Positions 51,773 through 60,208 of a DNA stretch of 64,000 bases are shown here, in pieces. The stretch is from Polyangia bacterium (GTDB lineage Bacteria > Myxococcota_A > Polyangia > Nannocystales > Nannocystaceae), in assembly GCA_030430565.1 (NCBI GenBank), contig JAUIKS010000015.1, positions 124,001 to 188,000 of the forward strand. Direction: 5' to 3'. The notes under the pieces are model-generated. The model ran no database searches, was not told where the DNA came from, and saw only the letters and a list, made by a program, of their open reading frames with translations. Made by a program: the position numbers and the translations under genes. How positions within the stretch are numbered: position 1 is the stretch's first letter; every line of letters starts with the position of its first letter.

Positions 51773-52771
51773 TCAGTCCGCGATCCACTCGGGCGCGAGC
51801 GCGGCGAGGGCCTCGCGCGCCCACCGGACGATCCTCGGGAAGCGCGGCCCGTCGGGATCGACCCAGGCGAAGTGCTCCAGCGCGCTCACGACGTGGAGCC
51901 GGCCCACCGTCCGCATGTCGATCGCTACGCCCGCCTCGCGCTCGTAGGCGCTGACGGCCGCGCGCGCGAAGCCGGGGCCCTGCGAGTGGAGGTAGCGCAG
52001 GTCCTCGTAGCGGCTCTCGAGCGCGCAGTCCTCAAAGTCGATGAGCCCGACGAGCGTTCCATCTGGCCCCGCGAACATGTTGAGCAGGTGCAGGTCGCCG
52101 TGGATGACGACGCGCTCACCCCCGAGCCCAGCTCGCCAGGCCCGCGCGCGGCCCAGCGCGCGCGTCAGCGACGGGTCGTCCACGCGCTCGTGCAGCGCTC
52201 GGCCGACGCGCTCCCATTGATAGGTCTTCTCGGACAGGTTGACCGCGCGGCCGAAGCTCGCGGGGACGTGGGCGTGGAGCCGCGCGATCGCCCGGCCGAG
52301 CTCACTGGCGAAGCGCTCGCCGAAGGGCGTGAGCGGACAGTCGGGCGTGAGCCGAGGAACCGACGCCAACGCCGACGCCTCGACCCCGAAGATGCTCGCC
52401 TCGATCGCGTGACCCTGCAGCCCGCGCTTGCGCTCGCGGAGCAGCACGCAGGGCGCGTCCTTGACGAAGACGGTCTTCGGCACGAACTCCCCGCACACCT
52501 CGCGCGCGATGTTCATGCACAGGGTCTCGACCAAGAGCAGGTGCGAGGCCATGGGGTCCCACAGGCGCGACCCGAGCAGCACGTGCTCGGGCAACATCGC
52601 CATCCAGCAGCGCTCGCGCCACTCGATCTCGATCGCGCGCGCCCTGCCCCTGACGCCCTCCGCACGCAGCCAACGCGCGAGCTGGCGACGCCGCGGGTGG
52701 AGCCGGAGCGCCGGCCAGCGCTCGAGGATCGGCGGCACGCGCTCGGGCGGGATGATCCGGACAGGCGCCAT
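51773..52771 (-). CDS. APH-family phosphotransferase
   Basis: A 332-residue kinase-like protein of the aminoglycoside/choline phosphotransferase fold. HGDLHLLNM carries the catalytic D226 and N231, and IDFEDC supplies the metal Asp D245. The N-terminal lobe has the nucleotide-binding LLREREKR-type strand region (VFVKDAPCVLLRERKRG). The substrate may be a small alcohol or a cell-wall or lipid component; resistance is not implied. The start at ATG 52771 has TATGCT 7 nt upstream, which lies across the alternative ATG at 52783. Confidence 0.85.
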   Translation of the reverse strand: MAPVRIIPPERVPPILERWPALRLHPRRRQLARWLRAEGVRGRARAIEIEWRERCWMAMLPEHVLLGSRLWDPMASHLLLVETLCMNIAREVCGEFVPKTVFVKDAPCVLLRERKRGLQGHAIEASIFGVEASALASVPRLTPDCPLTPFGERFASELGRAIARLHAHVPASFGRAVNLSEKTYQWERVGRALHERVDDPSLTRALGRARAWRAGLGGERVVIHGDLHLLNMFAGPDGTLVGLIDFEDCALESRYEDLRYLHSQGPGFARAAVSAYEREAGVAIDMRTVGRLHVVSALEHFAWVDPDGPRFPRIVRWAREALAALAPEWIAD

Positions 52772-52778
52772 CGCCCGC

Positions 52779-52784
52779 AGCATA
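52779..52784 (-). promoter_or_regulatory. -10 element TATGCT, leaderless start
   Basis: TATGCT ends 7 nt before the ATG at 52771 on the minus strand and overlaps the upstream ATG, arguing against the longer frame. Confidence 0.5.
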
Positions 52785-52795
52785 CCGCCGAGGCT

Positions 52796-53326
52796 CTACG
52801 ACGCGCTCGGCCGGCGATACGCGAGCACGAAGCTCTCGCCGCCGCCGCGCTCGTGCCCCACCGGCATGACCTTGTGCTCCCACTTCCAGCGGGCCGCGCC
52901 CGCGATCAGGTAGGCGTCGCCGGCCTCGAGCTCGAGCACGAAGGGCGCGGCCTTGCCACGGCGCGGATCTCGAAAGCCGATCGAGCGCGGCCCGGTCGTG
53001 CAGATCGCCAGGATCTCCTCGCCGTGCCGGTGGTTGTCGATGTGCCACTTGAACTGCGCCGAGAGCTCGCCACGCCAGTTGGTCACGCGGTGCTGGTTCG
53101 GCAGCGTCTCGAACAAGCCGCGCTCGAGCATCCGCTCGGCGACGCGCACCATCCAGGGGCGGACCTCCTCGATCCGGCGCGCGTTCTCGCCGAACTCGCC
53201 GAAGTAGCGAAACAGCGGGTTGTAGGGCGGCGGCGGGAGAGCGCGACAGTTCTCGCGCAGCTCGGCGAGCTCGTCGCCGGTGATCAACCCGCGAAACACC
53301 TTGAGTCCGTTCGGGGAGCTCGACAT
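52796..53326 (-). CDS. AlkB-like 2-oxoglutarate/Fe(II) dioxygenase
   Basis: A 176-residue member of the AlkB-type dioxygenase superfamily. The Fe(II) ligands are in WHIDN (HxD) and WEHKV (distal His). The 2-oxoglutarate-binding arginine is in LAYRR near the C terminus. LEAGDAYLIAGAARWKWEH is the family's central block. It could repair alkylated nucleic acid or modify small molecules or proteins; nucleic-acid recognition loops are short. A gene for a ferritin-like lipoprotein diverges 123 bp away, and the APH gene follows 24 bp downstream. Confidence 0.82.
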   Translation of the reverse strand: MSSSPNGLKVFRGLITGDELAELRENCRALPPPPYNPLFRYFGEFGENARRIEEVRPWMVRVAERMLERGLFETLPNQHRVTNWRGELSAQFKWHIDNHRHGEEILAICTTGPRSIGFRDPRRGKAAPFVLELEAGDAYLIAGAARWKWEHKVMPVGHERGGGESFVLAYRRPSAS

Positions 53327-53434
53327 CACGATCCTCGCGCGCGCGAGCCGAGCCCGCGCCGCATGAGTGTACGCCGGCGGCCCGGCCCGGCGCGCGCGCG
53401 ATCCCGACAGGCCGACGAGCTCGCCGCGTCCTGC

Positions 53435-53440
53435 TACGCT
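53435..53440 (+). promoter_or_regulatory. extended -10 TACGCT, leaderless start
   Basis: TGC-TACGCT ends 9 nt before the ATG at 53450. Confidence 0.5.
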
Positions 53441-53449
53441 CATCGCGAC

Positions 53450-54601
53450 ATGTCGCGCCTTCGTCTACTCGTGCTCGCCGCGCTGGGCGGCTGCGCCACC
53501 ACGAGCCCCCAGGAGCACACGGTCTTCGACACGGAGACCTGTTTTAAAGAGCACCCCGAGAAGCTCGAGCCGACGCCGGCGCAGGAGGACACGCTCGCCC
53601 GCTGCCGCGCGCTCCCGGGCGTCGAGGCGCGCGACTGCGAGCCCGCGGCTATCATCGGACCCGACGCGGCGATCTGCGCCTCGATGCTCATCCCGAGGCG
53701 CAGCAGGGCGACGCTGTTCGAGCGCAGCGGCCTCCCCCCGCGCGTCTCGCTGGATCTGGAGCCCTCGGGTCCGCTGCTGTGGCGCGTGACCCAGTACCAC
53801 GAGTTCGGCACGGCCGAGCGCTGGATCGACGCCTACGACGGCCGGTGGATCGGATCCCTCCACGTCGTCCACGGGCGACCGTACACGCGCCGCGGTCGCG
53901 CGCTCCGGGCCGAGCTCCGCGACGCTGCGGGCGACCCCATCGACATCGTCGGCCAGCGCTGGCGCGACAGCGCGCTCGCCGAGCACGCCTCGATCGCCAG
54001 CTTCGCGCGCCACCAGCTCGAGCTGATGTCCATCGGCGCGCCCGCGTGGCTGCTCGCGGAGCTACGCCGCGCCACCGCCGACGAGATCGACCACGCGCGT
54101 CGCAGCTTCGCGCTCGCCGCCCGACACCTCGGCGAGCCCTGCGCCGTCGGCCGGCTCCCGCCCGGCGACCCCCCGCGAGGCGAGCTGTTCGATGTGCTGC
54201 GCGGCGTGCTGCTCGAGGGCTGCGTCACCGAGACGAGCGCCGCCGCGGAGCTCGAGGAAGGTCTCCGCCTGTGCCGCGACCCCGAGGCCCGCGCCGCGCT
54301 GGAGGTCATCGCGGCCGACGAGGCCCGACACGCCGCGCTGGCCTGGCGAACGCTCCGCTGGGGCCTGCCGCGACTCTCGAGCCCGCGCCGCGCCGCGCTG
54401 CTCGATCTGTTCGAAACGCCACCTTCAGACGAGCGCCCGACGCCGAGCCCCGCGCGGGCGCGGCTCAACCATCACGGCCAGCTCGACGCGGCCCAGCGCG
54501 CGGCGGTCGCGAGGCGAACCTGGAGCGAGCTCGTGCGCCCGGCCGCGGCGACGCTCGCCGAGCTCGCGCCGCCGGCGCGCGCGGATGACCGCCGCCGATA
54601 G
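53450..54601 (+). CDS. lipoprotein with C-terminal ferritin-like diiron domain
   Basis: A 383-residue lipoprotein, lipobox LGGC with Cys15. An N-terminal region (about 20-165) includes two pairs of cysteines (DTETCF, LARCRAL, RDCEPA, ICASM) and a beta-rich part. The C-terminal four-helix ferritin-like domain (about 170-300) has a full diiron set: E178, E212-x-x-H215, E261 and E291-x-x-H294. Such a domain may oxidise a substrate, handle iron or detoxify oxygen species, here apparently outside the cytoplasm. A second ferritin-like gene with the same ligand pattern is at 60208. Confidence 0.85.
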   Translation: MSRLRLLVLAALGGCATTSPQEHTVFDTETCFKEHPEKLEPTPAQEDTLARCRALPGVEARDCEPAAIIGPDAAICASMLIPRRSRATLFERSGLPPRVSLDLEPSGPLLWRVTQYHEFGTAERWIDAYDGRWIGSLHVVHGRPYTRRGRALRAELRDAAGDPIDIVGQRWRDSALAEHASIASFARHQLELMSIGAPAWLLAELRRATADEIDHARRSFALAARHLGEPCAVGRLPPGDPPRGELFDVLRGVLLEGCVTETSAAAELEEGLRLCRDPEARAALEVIAADEARHAALAWRTLRWGLPRLSSPRRAALLDLFETPPSDERPTPSPARARLNHHGQLDAAQRAAVARRTWSELVRPAAATLAELAPPARADDRRR

Positions 54602-54605
54602 CCCG

Positions 54606-56696
54606 CTACTCCGGCACCATGCAGAACGGCGGCGTCAGCAGGACCTCGTTGTCCTCGTCGACGTTGCACTCGGCCTCGTTCGGCGCCGCGACCAGCCGCG
54701 CCGACTCGAGGTTCGCGGACTCGACCTCGATCGGGATCGAGTCCGTGAACACGCCCGGCGCGATGGTCTCGTCGTAGGGCACCGCGTCGAGCAGCATCTC
54801 CATGCCGTTGATCGTCCCGTAGACCTCGATCACCGCGCCCGCGGTCAGCGGCGCCGCGCCGACGTTGCCGAGGTGCACCCAGATCGTCGCCACGCCGCCC
54901 GGGCCACATGTCTTATCACACAGCTCCGCGACGACGAGCTGGAGATCCGGCGCCGCGAGGCCGTCGTTGGCCGAGAGGTCGCCGGAGCGGAAGTTGTTGT
55001 AGGTCAGCCAGTTCTGCTCGGCCTGCGCCGGCACCGTCCCGTCGTCGTTGACGTTGGTGATGTGGTAGGCGTGCTGATTCCAGATCCGCCGGCCCGGGCG
55101 CCACGACTCGTCGGCGTCGCCGATCACGGTGATGCCCCGGTAGTTGCCGTTGTAGGGCTCGCTGACGAACACGATCTCGACCTGATCGTCGTTGTCGACA
55201 TCGGCGATGATCGGGTACTCGAGCCGCGTGCCGCTGTTGTGCTCGGCGAGGTTCATCTTCACCGCGCCGTCTTGGCCGTTGTAGACCCAGCAGGTCGTCT
55301 CGTCGCAGTAGACGACATCGGCGATGCCGTCGCCCTCGAAGTCGTAGACCGACGAGCCCGTGATCCCCGAGGAGTTGTCCTGGGTCGTGTTGCTCCACAG
55401 GATCTCGCCGGTGTCGCCTTCGAACACCGTGTACTTGTTGAAGCCGGCGACGCCGATCTCCGCGAGGCCGTCGCCGTCAAAGTCCTCGACCGTCGGCGGC
55501 CCGCCCTTGCCGCCCGGGATCGCCGACTCCCAGATGATGGTGCCGTCGACCGCCGTCTGCACGCGCACCTTCGCGTTCGAGACCACGACGATGTACGGGA
55601 TGTTGTTCCCGAACATCGCGCCGACCGCCGGGTAGCCGTCGTGCGCGCCGTTGTACCAGATCGTCGATCCGTCCATGGCGTACAGCGCGTTGCCGACGAC
55701 CACCTCCTGCAGGCCGTCGTCGTCGAGGTCGACCGCGAAGGACATCGACGCGCTGCCGTTCGCGTTGCCGGTGTGGACCCCGATGCCGTGCTCGCCCGCG
55801 CCGATCAGCACGCCTTGGTTGTCGAGGATCGCGCGGCCGACGACGATCTCGGGCGCGCCGTCGTTGTTCATGTCGGAGATCGCGGGGGCGTTGTCGTAGG
55901 TCCCGACGTTGGCGCCGAGCGGCTCCGACTGCCACTTCAGCGTCCCGTCGTGCTCGAACGCCAGCGCCACCTTGTTTTGGTTGACGGTCACGATCTCGAC
56001 GATCCCGTCGTTGTCGATGTCGGCCCCCGCGATCGACTGATCCCGCCAGGCCCCGTTGCCGGGGACGCTGAAGATCTCGGTCGCGCCGTCGCCCGAGACC
56101 GCGCGCAGGACCCCGACGCCGTCGTAGGTGATGAACACCAGGTCCGGCATGTCGAGCGTGTCGATCTCGCCGTCGAGGTTGTCGTCGGTGAGCTGCACGA
56201 GGATCGGCGTCGTGACGCTGCTCTTTGAGCCAGGCTCGACCTCCCACATGTCTTTGTGCCACTCGATGATCGGGTTGAACATCCCGACCTGGGGCTCGGA
56301 CGCGCACGCCGGGTCCGGCGGCACCATGTACCCGGGCGGCGGCTCCTCCTCGCACGAGGGCGGCTCGCCGGTCTCCGAGTCGGACTCGCTGACGCCCGCC
56401 GTGGTGCCACCGGTCGTCGCCGCCGTCGTCCCTCCCTCGGAGCCGCCGCCGGAGCTCGAGCCGCCCGTCATGGACTCGCCGCCGCCGCCCGTCGTCGCGC
56501 CCGGACCCGCAGTCCCCTGGGTGACCGAGGCGGCGCTGTCGCTGCCGTCGTCGCCGCGCCCGCTGTCGTCACCGCAGGCCGCGAGGCATGCGAGCAGCAG
56601 GCCGCTTGTCGCAAGGGACAGGTCAATTCTCGAGCGCCGCGTCGGCGCCTCCGCGGAGAGGAGCGCGCCGGCGCCTCGCGTGTTGACTCGTTGCAT
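54606..56696 (-). CDS. FG-GAP repeat lipoprotein
   Basis: A 696-residue surface lipoprotein, lipobox LAAC with Cys41. A Ser/Thr/Gly/Glu stalk (about 45-115) leads to a beta-propeller of FG-GAP/VCBS repeats (about 150-560). The Ca-binding loops have the DxDxDG pattern (DIDNDGIVEI, DMNNDGAPEI, DLDDDGLQEV, DFDGDGLAEI, DFEGDGIADV, DVDNDDQVEI), seven or so in number. The C-terminal 120 residues resemble a CARDB-like beta sandwich (LHLGNVGAAPLTAG-type). Probably an adhesin or recognition protein. Confidence 0.9.
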   Translation of the reverse strand: MQRVNTRGAGALLSAEAPTRRSRIDLSLATSGLLLACLAACGDDSGRGDDGSDSAASVTQGTAGPGATTGGGGESMTGGSSSGGGSEGGTTAATTGGTTAGVSESDSETGEPPSCEEEPPPGYMVPPDPACASEPQVGMFNPIIEWHKDMWEVEPGSKSSVTTPILVQLTDDNLDGEIDTLDMPDLVFITYDGVGVLRAVSGDGATEIFSVPGNGAWRDQSIAGADIDNDGIVEIVTVNQNKVALAFEHDGTLKWQSEPLGANVGTYDNAPAISDMNNDGAPEIVVGRAILDNQGVLIGAGEHGIGVHTGNANGSASMSFAVDLDDDGLQEVVVGNALYAMDGSTIWYNGAHDGYPAVGAMFGNNIPYIVVVSNAKVRVQTAVDGTIIWESAIPGGKGGPPTVEDFDGDGLAEIGVAGFNKYTVFEGDTGEILWSNTTQDNSSGITGSSVYDFEGDGIADVVYCDETTCWVYNGQDGAVKMNLAEHNSGTRLEYPIIADVDNDDQVEIVFVSEPYNGNYRGITVIGDADESWRPGRRIWNQHAYHITNVNDDGTVPAQAEQNWLTYNNFRSGDLSANDGLAAPDLQLVVAELCDKTCGPGGVATIWVHLGNVGAAPLTAGAVIEVYGTINGMEMLLDAVPYDETIAPGVFTDSIPIEVESANLESARLVAAPNEAECNVDEDNEVLLTPPFCMVPE

Positions 56697-56880
56697 ATCG
56701 TCTCAATCCATCACGACGCGCCCGCTCCATCGTGGGCGCCGCCGCAGATACAACGACCATATCCCGAGGCGCGGCGCGATCGCACGCACACACGCCCGAA
56801 AGCCCTGTAAGCGAGCTCGCGGGCCGGTCAGCGTTCGCGAGACCGCGCGCGCAGACGAAGACGCCGCCGCAGATGCAGAG

Positions 56881-57450
56881 TCAATCAGCCCGGCGCAGCG
56901 CGACGAGGATCAGGATCGAGACGAGCAGCGCGCCGTCGATCGCGGGCCAGATCATCCCCGCTCCCAGGCTCTGCAGGCGGATGAACATCGCCAAGCCCGC
57001 GACGAGCAGCGCGCCCCAGCGGGTGTACCAGCGCAGCCCCGGACCGCCGGTGTCCCTCGCGGAGTGCGAGGCGGACTGATAGATCAGGCTGAAGCCGGAG
57101 ACGACCGCGAAGCCGAGCAGCGCGCGCGGAGCCACGAGATCGTGGGCGTCCCAGACGATCGCGCCGTAGAGCAGCAGCTCGGCCTGGAACACCGCGACCG
57201 TCCCCATGACGAGGGCGCGCCCGACCGAGCGCCCGAAGGCCGCGCTCGACGCGATCGCGGCGCCGAGCAGGAACGGCGCGCCGACGAGCAGCGCGAACAC
57301 AAACGCCCCCAGCCCCCCCTCGAGCGCGAGCTCGAGCGCGAGCTGAAAGTAGCTTGGACCTTCGGGCCCGAGCGGGAGGAACGCGCAGGCGAACAGGCCG
57401 AGCCCGAGCGCGATCACGGATCCAGGGAGCGTATCGTTCTCATTCTCCAC
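56881..57450 (-). CDS. hypothetical multi-pass membrane protein
   Basis: A 189-residue protein with about five hydrophobic helices (about 9-27, 45-68, 78-100, 106-125 and 145-185). Loops are short. No family recognised. The GTG start with TATGAT 6 nt upstream is a clear leaderless case. The sequence between it and the FG-GAP gene (184 bases) shows no gene. Confidence 0.72.
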   Translation of the reverse strand: MENENDTLPGSVIALGLGLFACAFLPLGPEGPSYFQLALELALEGGLGAFVFALLVGAPFLLGAAIASSAAFGRSVGRALVMGTVAVFQAELLLYGAIVWDAHDLVAPRALLGFAVVSGFSLIYQSASHSARDTGGPGLRWYTRWGALLVAGLAMFIRLQSLGAGMIWPAIDGALLVSILILVALRRAD

Positions 57451-57456
57451 GAGCCG

Positions 57457-57462
57457 ATCATA
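57457..57462 (-). promoter_or_regulatory. -10 element TATGAT, leaderless start
   Basis: TATGAT (one mismatch to consensus) ends 6 nt before the GTG at 57450 on the minus strand. Confidence 0.6.
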
Positions 57463-57498
57463 CCGCGGTCGGGGCGGCGCTTACTACAGGCTCGCGGC

Positions 57499-57518
57499 TC
57501 GATCGATCGTTCGATCGA
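57499..57518. repeat. CGATCG-rich palindromic cluster
   Basis: Three CGATCG units (57500, 57504, 57512) sit within 18 bases just 3' of the Cys-rich lipoprotein gene. They can fold on themselves. No T-run follows, so a terminator role is uncertain. Confidence 0.4.
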
Positions 57519-57522
57519 AAGA

Positions 57523-58383
57523 TCAAGGCGCCATGAGGCACTGCTCGTAGCTCTCGATGTCGCTCTCGCAGCCGGGGACGACGACGCCGCTCGCGCCGCA
57601 GCTCGGGGTGTCGAAGCCGCGCAGGTAGCAGCTCAGCACGGCCTCGTAGTCGCCGCCGCAGCTCGCGTCCGCGACCTTGCCCTCGCAGTCGGCGAGGCAG
57701 CCGGCGCCGCAGCCGAAGCGCTCCGAGGCCCAGCAGTAGCTGGCGCACAGGCCCTCATCCCACGCCGTGCAGTCGGCCATGTCGAGCACCTGCTGCTCGC
57801 AGCCGTCCGCGCTCGCCTGTCCGTCTTGACAGGTCACGCCGCCGGCGCCCCAGCACTCGAGCAGGCGGTCGTATTCGAACGAGCAGCTGCTGGTCTCGTC
57901 GAGCGTCGCGCGCTCCTGCTCGCACTCGCTGACGCAGACCTCCTCGCTCGCGCCGCCGCAGCCCGCGGGCACCGCCGCCGCGCAGTACCCCCGGCAGCTG
58001 ACGCCCTGAATGCACTTGCTCAGCGCCAGCGCCTCGCCGACGCAGGACGGCTCGTTCGAGCTCGGGAAGCCCATGAAGCACTCGAACTCGCCGCCCGCCT
58101 GGCACTCGAAGGCGAACGCCATCTCGTCCGCGCACAGGCCGAGGAACTGCTCCGCCTGGAGCGGGCAGCTCGCCTTGCAGGCCTCCACGTCCTGGGCCTG
58201 CTCGCAGCCGGCGCTGGCCTGGGCGTCGCAGTAGCCCTCGCAGGCGGGCTGAAACGCTGGCGCCTCCCCGCTGTCCTCGCCGTCGCCGTCACCGTTGCAG
58301 GCCGGCAGGAACGCGAGCGCGCCGGCGCAGACCCAGGCCCAGGCCCAGCGAGAGAGGAGACCGTTGCTTCGACGCCTGTCCAC
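57523..58383 (-). CDS. Cys-rich lipoprotein
   Basis: A 286-residue lipoprotein, lipobox LPAC with Cys29. The mature part (about 45-286) consists of about five copies of a small module of roughly 45 residues with two or three cysteines each (such as CEGYCDAQASAGC, CKASCPLQ, CSYCWASERFGCGAGC, CESDIESYEQC), probably disulfide-stapled helices. There are more than 20 cysteines and few basic residues. The GTG start has TAGGAT 6 nt upstream. Function unknown; likely a cell-surface protein. Confidence 0.8.
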   Translation of the reverse strand: MDRRRSNGLLSRWAWAWVCAGALAFLPACNGDGDGEDSGEAPAFQPACEGYCDAQASAGCEQAQDVEACKASCPLQAEQFLGLCADEMAFAFECQAGGEFECFMGFPSSNEPSCVGEALALSKCIQGVSCRGYCAAAVPAGCGGASEEVCVSECEQERATLDETSSCSFEYDRLLECWGAGGVTCQDGQASADGCEQQVLDMADCTAWDEGLCASYCWASERFGCGAGCLADCEGKVADASCGGDYEAVLSCYLRGFDTPSCGASGVVVPGCESDIESYEQCLMAP

Positions 58384-58389
58384 GACGCG

Positions 58390-58395
58390 ATCCTA
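58390..58395 (-). promoter_or_regulatory. -10 element TAGGAT, leaderless start
   Basis: TAGGAT ends 6 nt before the GTG at 58383 on the minus strand. Confidence 0.55.
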
Positions 58396-58433
58396 CGCCG
58401 GATCGCCGAGCGCAGCGCGCGAAGGTTTCGCGG

Positions 58434-58439
58434 TACCAT
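58434..58439 (+). promoter_or_regulatory. -10 element TACCAT before a short leader ORF
   Basis: TACCAT ends 10 nt before the ATG at 58450, which opens a 22-codon frame running into the LysR start. Confidence 0.4.
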
Positions 58440-58449
58440 GTTCACCGCG

Positions 58450-58518
58450 ATGGCGTTCACCCTGCCCCGCACGCGCGCCCGAGCAGCGCTCTCCGCACGC
58501 CGGCGGGGTCGCGCGTGA
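58450..58518 (+). CDS. possible 22-residue leader peptide coupled to LysR
   Basis: A short frame starting MAFTLPRTRARAAL and ending in RRRGRA. It is very basic and begins right after a -10 hexamer. Its stop TGA overlaps the GTG of the LysR gene by four bases (GTGA). If real, it is a leaderless upstream ORF that feeds ribosomes to lysR and could act as a translation-linked control. It may instead be an untranslated leader. Confidence 0.35.
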   Translation: MAFTLPRTRARAALSARRRGRA

Positions 58519-59420
58519 GCGCGCGTGATCTCCCCGCGCTCGACAGCCTCGTGTGCTTCGAGGCGGCCGCGCGCCTTCTGAACTTTCGGGCAGCCGCGAA
58601 GGCGGTCGCGCTCACCCCGGCCGCGCTGAGTCAGCGCATCAAGCAGCTCGAGCAGCAGCTCGAGGCCCGGCTGTTCGAGCGCAGCACTCGCTCGGTGCAG
58701 CTGACGGACGCCGGGCGCGCGCTGCTCCCAGTCGCGCGCAGCTGCATCGCGACCGCGCGCGGCTGCGCCGAGGCGGTCCGCGGCCAGCGCGGCCCAGCGC
58801 CGATCGAGCTGACCATCGGGACGCGCTTCGAGCTGGGCATGTCGTGGCTCGTCAGCAGCCTCGACGAGCTCGAGCGCCGCCTCCCGCACGTCACGATTCA
58901 CCTGTTCTTTGGCTCTGGTCCAGAGCTGCTCGAGCGCCTGCACATGCGCCGGCTCGACTGCACCATCACCTCGGCGCGCCTGACCGACGCCGCGCTCGAC
59001 GCCCACGTCCTGCACCAAGAGCGCTACGTGTTCGTCGGCGCGCCCGCGCTGCTCGAGCGCGTCCCCCTCAACACGCCCGCCGACGCGGCCGATCACACGC
59101 TCCTCGACATCGACCCGACGATGCCGCTCGCGCGCTACTTGACGACCGCCGCGGGCGAGCAGCAGACGCTGCGCTTCGGCCGATTCCGCTGGCTCGGGCT
59201 CGGCGCGGCGATCCGCACCCAGGCGCTCGCCGCCCGCGGCGTCGCCGTGCTCCCGCGCTACATGGTCGCGGCGGACCTCGCCGCCGGGCGTCTGCAGGCG
59301 CTGCTCCCGGCCGTCGAGCCGAACACCGACTTCTTCCGCCTGGTGTTCCGCGTCGACGACATCAACAAGCCCGCCTACGCCGACATCGCCGACGTCCTGC
59401 GCGACATCCCGATCCGCTGA
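58515..59420 (+). CDS. LysR-family transcriptional regulator
   Basis: A 301-residue regulator. The N-terminal winged helix is at about 5-65 (DSLVCFEAAARLLNFRAAAKAVALTPAALSQRIKQLE). The substrate-binding domain is at about 92-295. The sequence is closest in style to GcvA-type members (FEAAARLLNF, LTDAGRALLP). The effector and targets are unknown. The Cys-rich lipoprotein gene diverges 131 bp away and is the usual kind of candidate target. Confidence 0.93.
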   Translation: MSARDLPALDSLVCFEAAARLLNFRAAAKAVALTPAALSQRIKQLEQQLEARLFERSTRSVQLTDAGRALLPVARSCIATARGCAEAVRGQRGPAPIELTIGTRFELGMSWLVSSLDELERRLPHVTIHLFFGSGPELLERLHMRRLDCTITSARLTDAALDAHVLHQERYVFVGAPALLERVPLNTPADAADHTLLDIDPTMPLARYLTTAAGEQQTLRFGRFRWLGLGAAIRTQALAARGVAVLPRYMVAADLAAGRLQALLPAVEPNTDFFRLVFRVDDINKPAYADIADVLRDIPIR

Positions 59421-59569
59421 GCGAGCGCCCTACACCGCCACAGCGCCCGTCTCGCGCGCCTGTGCTGATTACGAAGCAATCGTGAACACCGCCGTTCACG
59501 ACGATTCGCTTAACAGCGCCCTCGCGACGGTACAGGCTAGGAGCGCCTTCATTAACAAGGAGCGAACGC

Positions 59570-60208
59570 TTGAACTGGATCAAGAGACAGCGAGATGATG
59601 ACGATCGACGCGCGACGCGACGCCGCGCCCTACAGGCGGCCGCCGGGCTCGCGCGCGGCCCGAGACGGCGCGCGCGCTCGACCGTCACGCTCTCGAGCGC
59701 CGCGCTCGTGCTCGTGCAGCTCGCCTGCGCGCCGCTGCCGAGCGACGGCGAGACCGACAGCGTCGGGGGCGAGACCGACACCAGCGACTCTGACGCGACG
59801 GGCGAGACGGCGGCGGGGACAGGCTCGACCACCAGCGCGGGAACGTCCGAGGGCGCGACGCTGCTCACCGACGCCACCGGCTGGGGATCCGACAGCGCCG
59901 GCACCACCACCGGCGACGGCACCACCGGCGACATGGCGACCACCGCTGACATCGCCACCACCGGCGACATGACCACCAACGGCGACATGACCACCACCGG
60001 CGAGACGGCGACCACCGGCGCCGAGCTCGAGGACTGCATGCTCCCGGACGGCCAGGTCGACTGGGACTGCTGCGCGGCCCAGGACTGGCTACCGGCCCCG
60101 CAGTGCACACCCTGGGGCCCGCCCGCGCCGCCGCGCGCTCGCCCGCTCTCGGACCGCGCCCGCGCCCTGCTCGCCGCGCGCGTCGAGGCCAGCGGAGGGC
60201 TCGCCTGA
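59570..60208 (+). CDS. Thr-rich lipoprotein with conserved-looking Cys/Trp C-terminal module
   Basis: A 212-residue lipoprotein. The TTG start is fixed by AAGGAG 7 nt upstream. A long, very basic n-region is followed by a hydrophobic core and a lipobox VQLAC with Cys53. A Thr/Gly/Asp/Ser stalk (about 58-158) contains tandem Thr-Thr-Gly-Asp repeats. The C-terminal module (about 160-195) has four cysteines (EDCML, DWDCCAAQ, PQCTPW) then a WGPPAPP motif and a short helix. The stop codon overlaps the start of the ferritin-like gene (TGATG), so the two are coupled. The module looks like a target or docking site for the ferritin-like partner; that is inference. Confidence 0.78.
   Translation: MNWIKRQRDDDDRRATRRRALQAAAGLARGPRRRARSTVTLSSAALVLVQLACAPLPSDGETDSVGGETDTSDSDATGETAAGTGSTTSAGTSEGATLLTDATGWGSDSAGTTTGDGTTGDMATTADIATTGDMTTNGDMTTTGETATTGAELEDCMLPDGQVDWDCCAAQDWLPAPQCTPWGPPAPPRARPLSDRARALLAARVEASGGLA
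59902..60020. repeat. imperfect accaccggcgac-type tandem repeat
   Basis: Units of 15-21 bp encode Thr-Thr-Gly-Asp with an occasional Met or Ala. They form the lipoprotein stalk; length variation between strains is expected. Confidence 0.75.

Noticed and set aside
51773..52771. Antibiotic resistance gene (aminoglycoside phosphotransferase)
   Set aside because: Only the fold-level motifs match. Such proteins are widespread with housekeeping substrates, and nothing suggests transfer or a resistance context.
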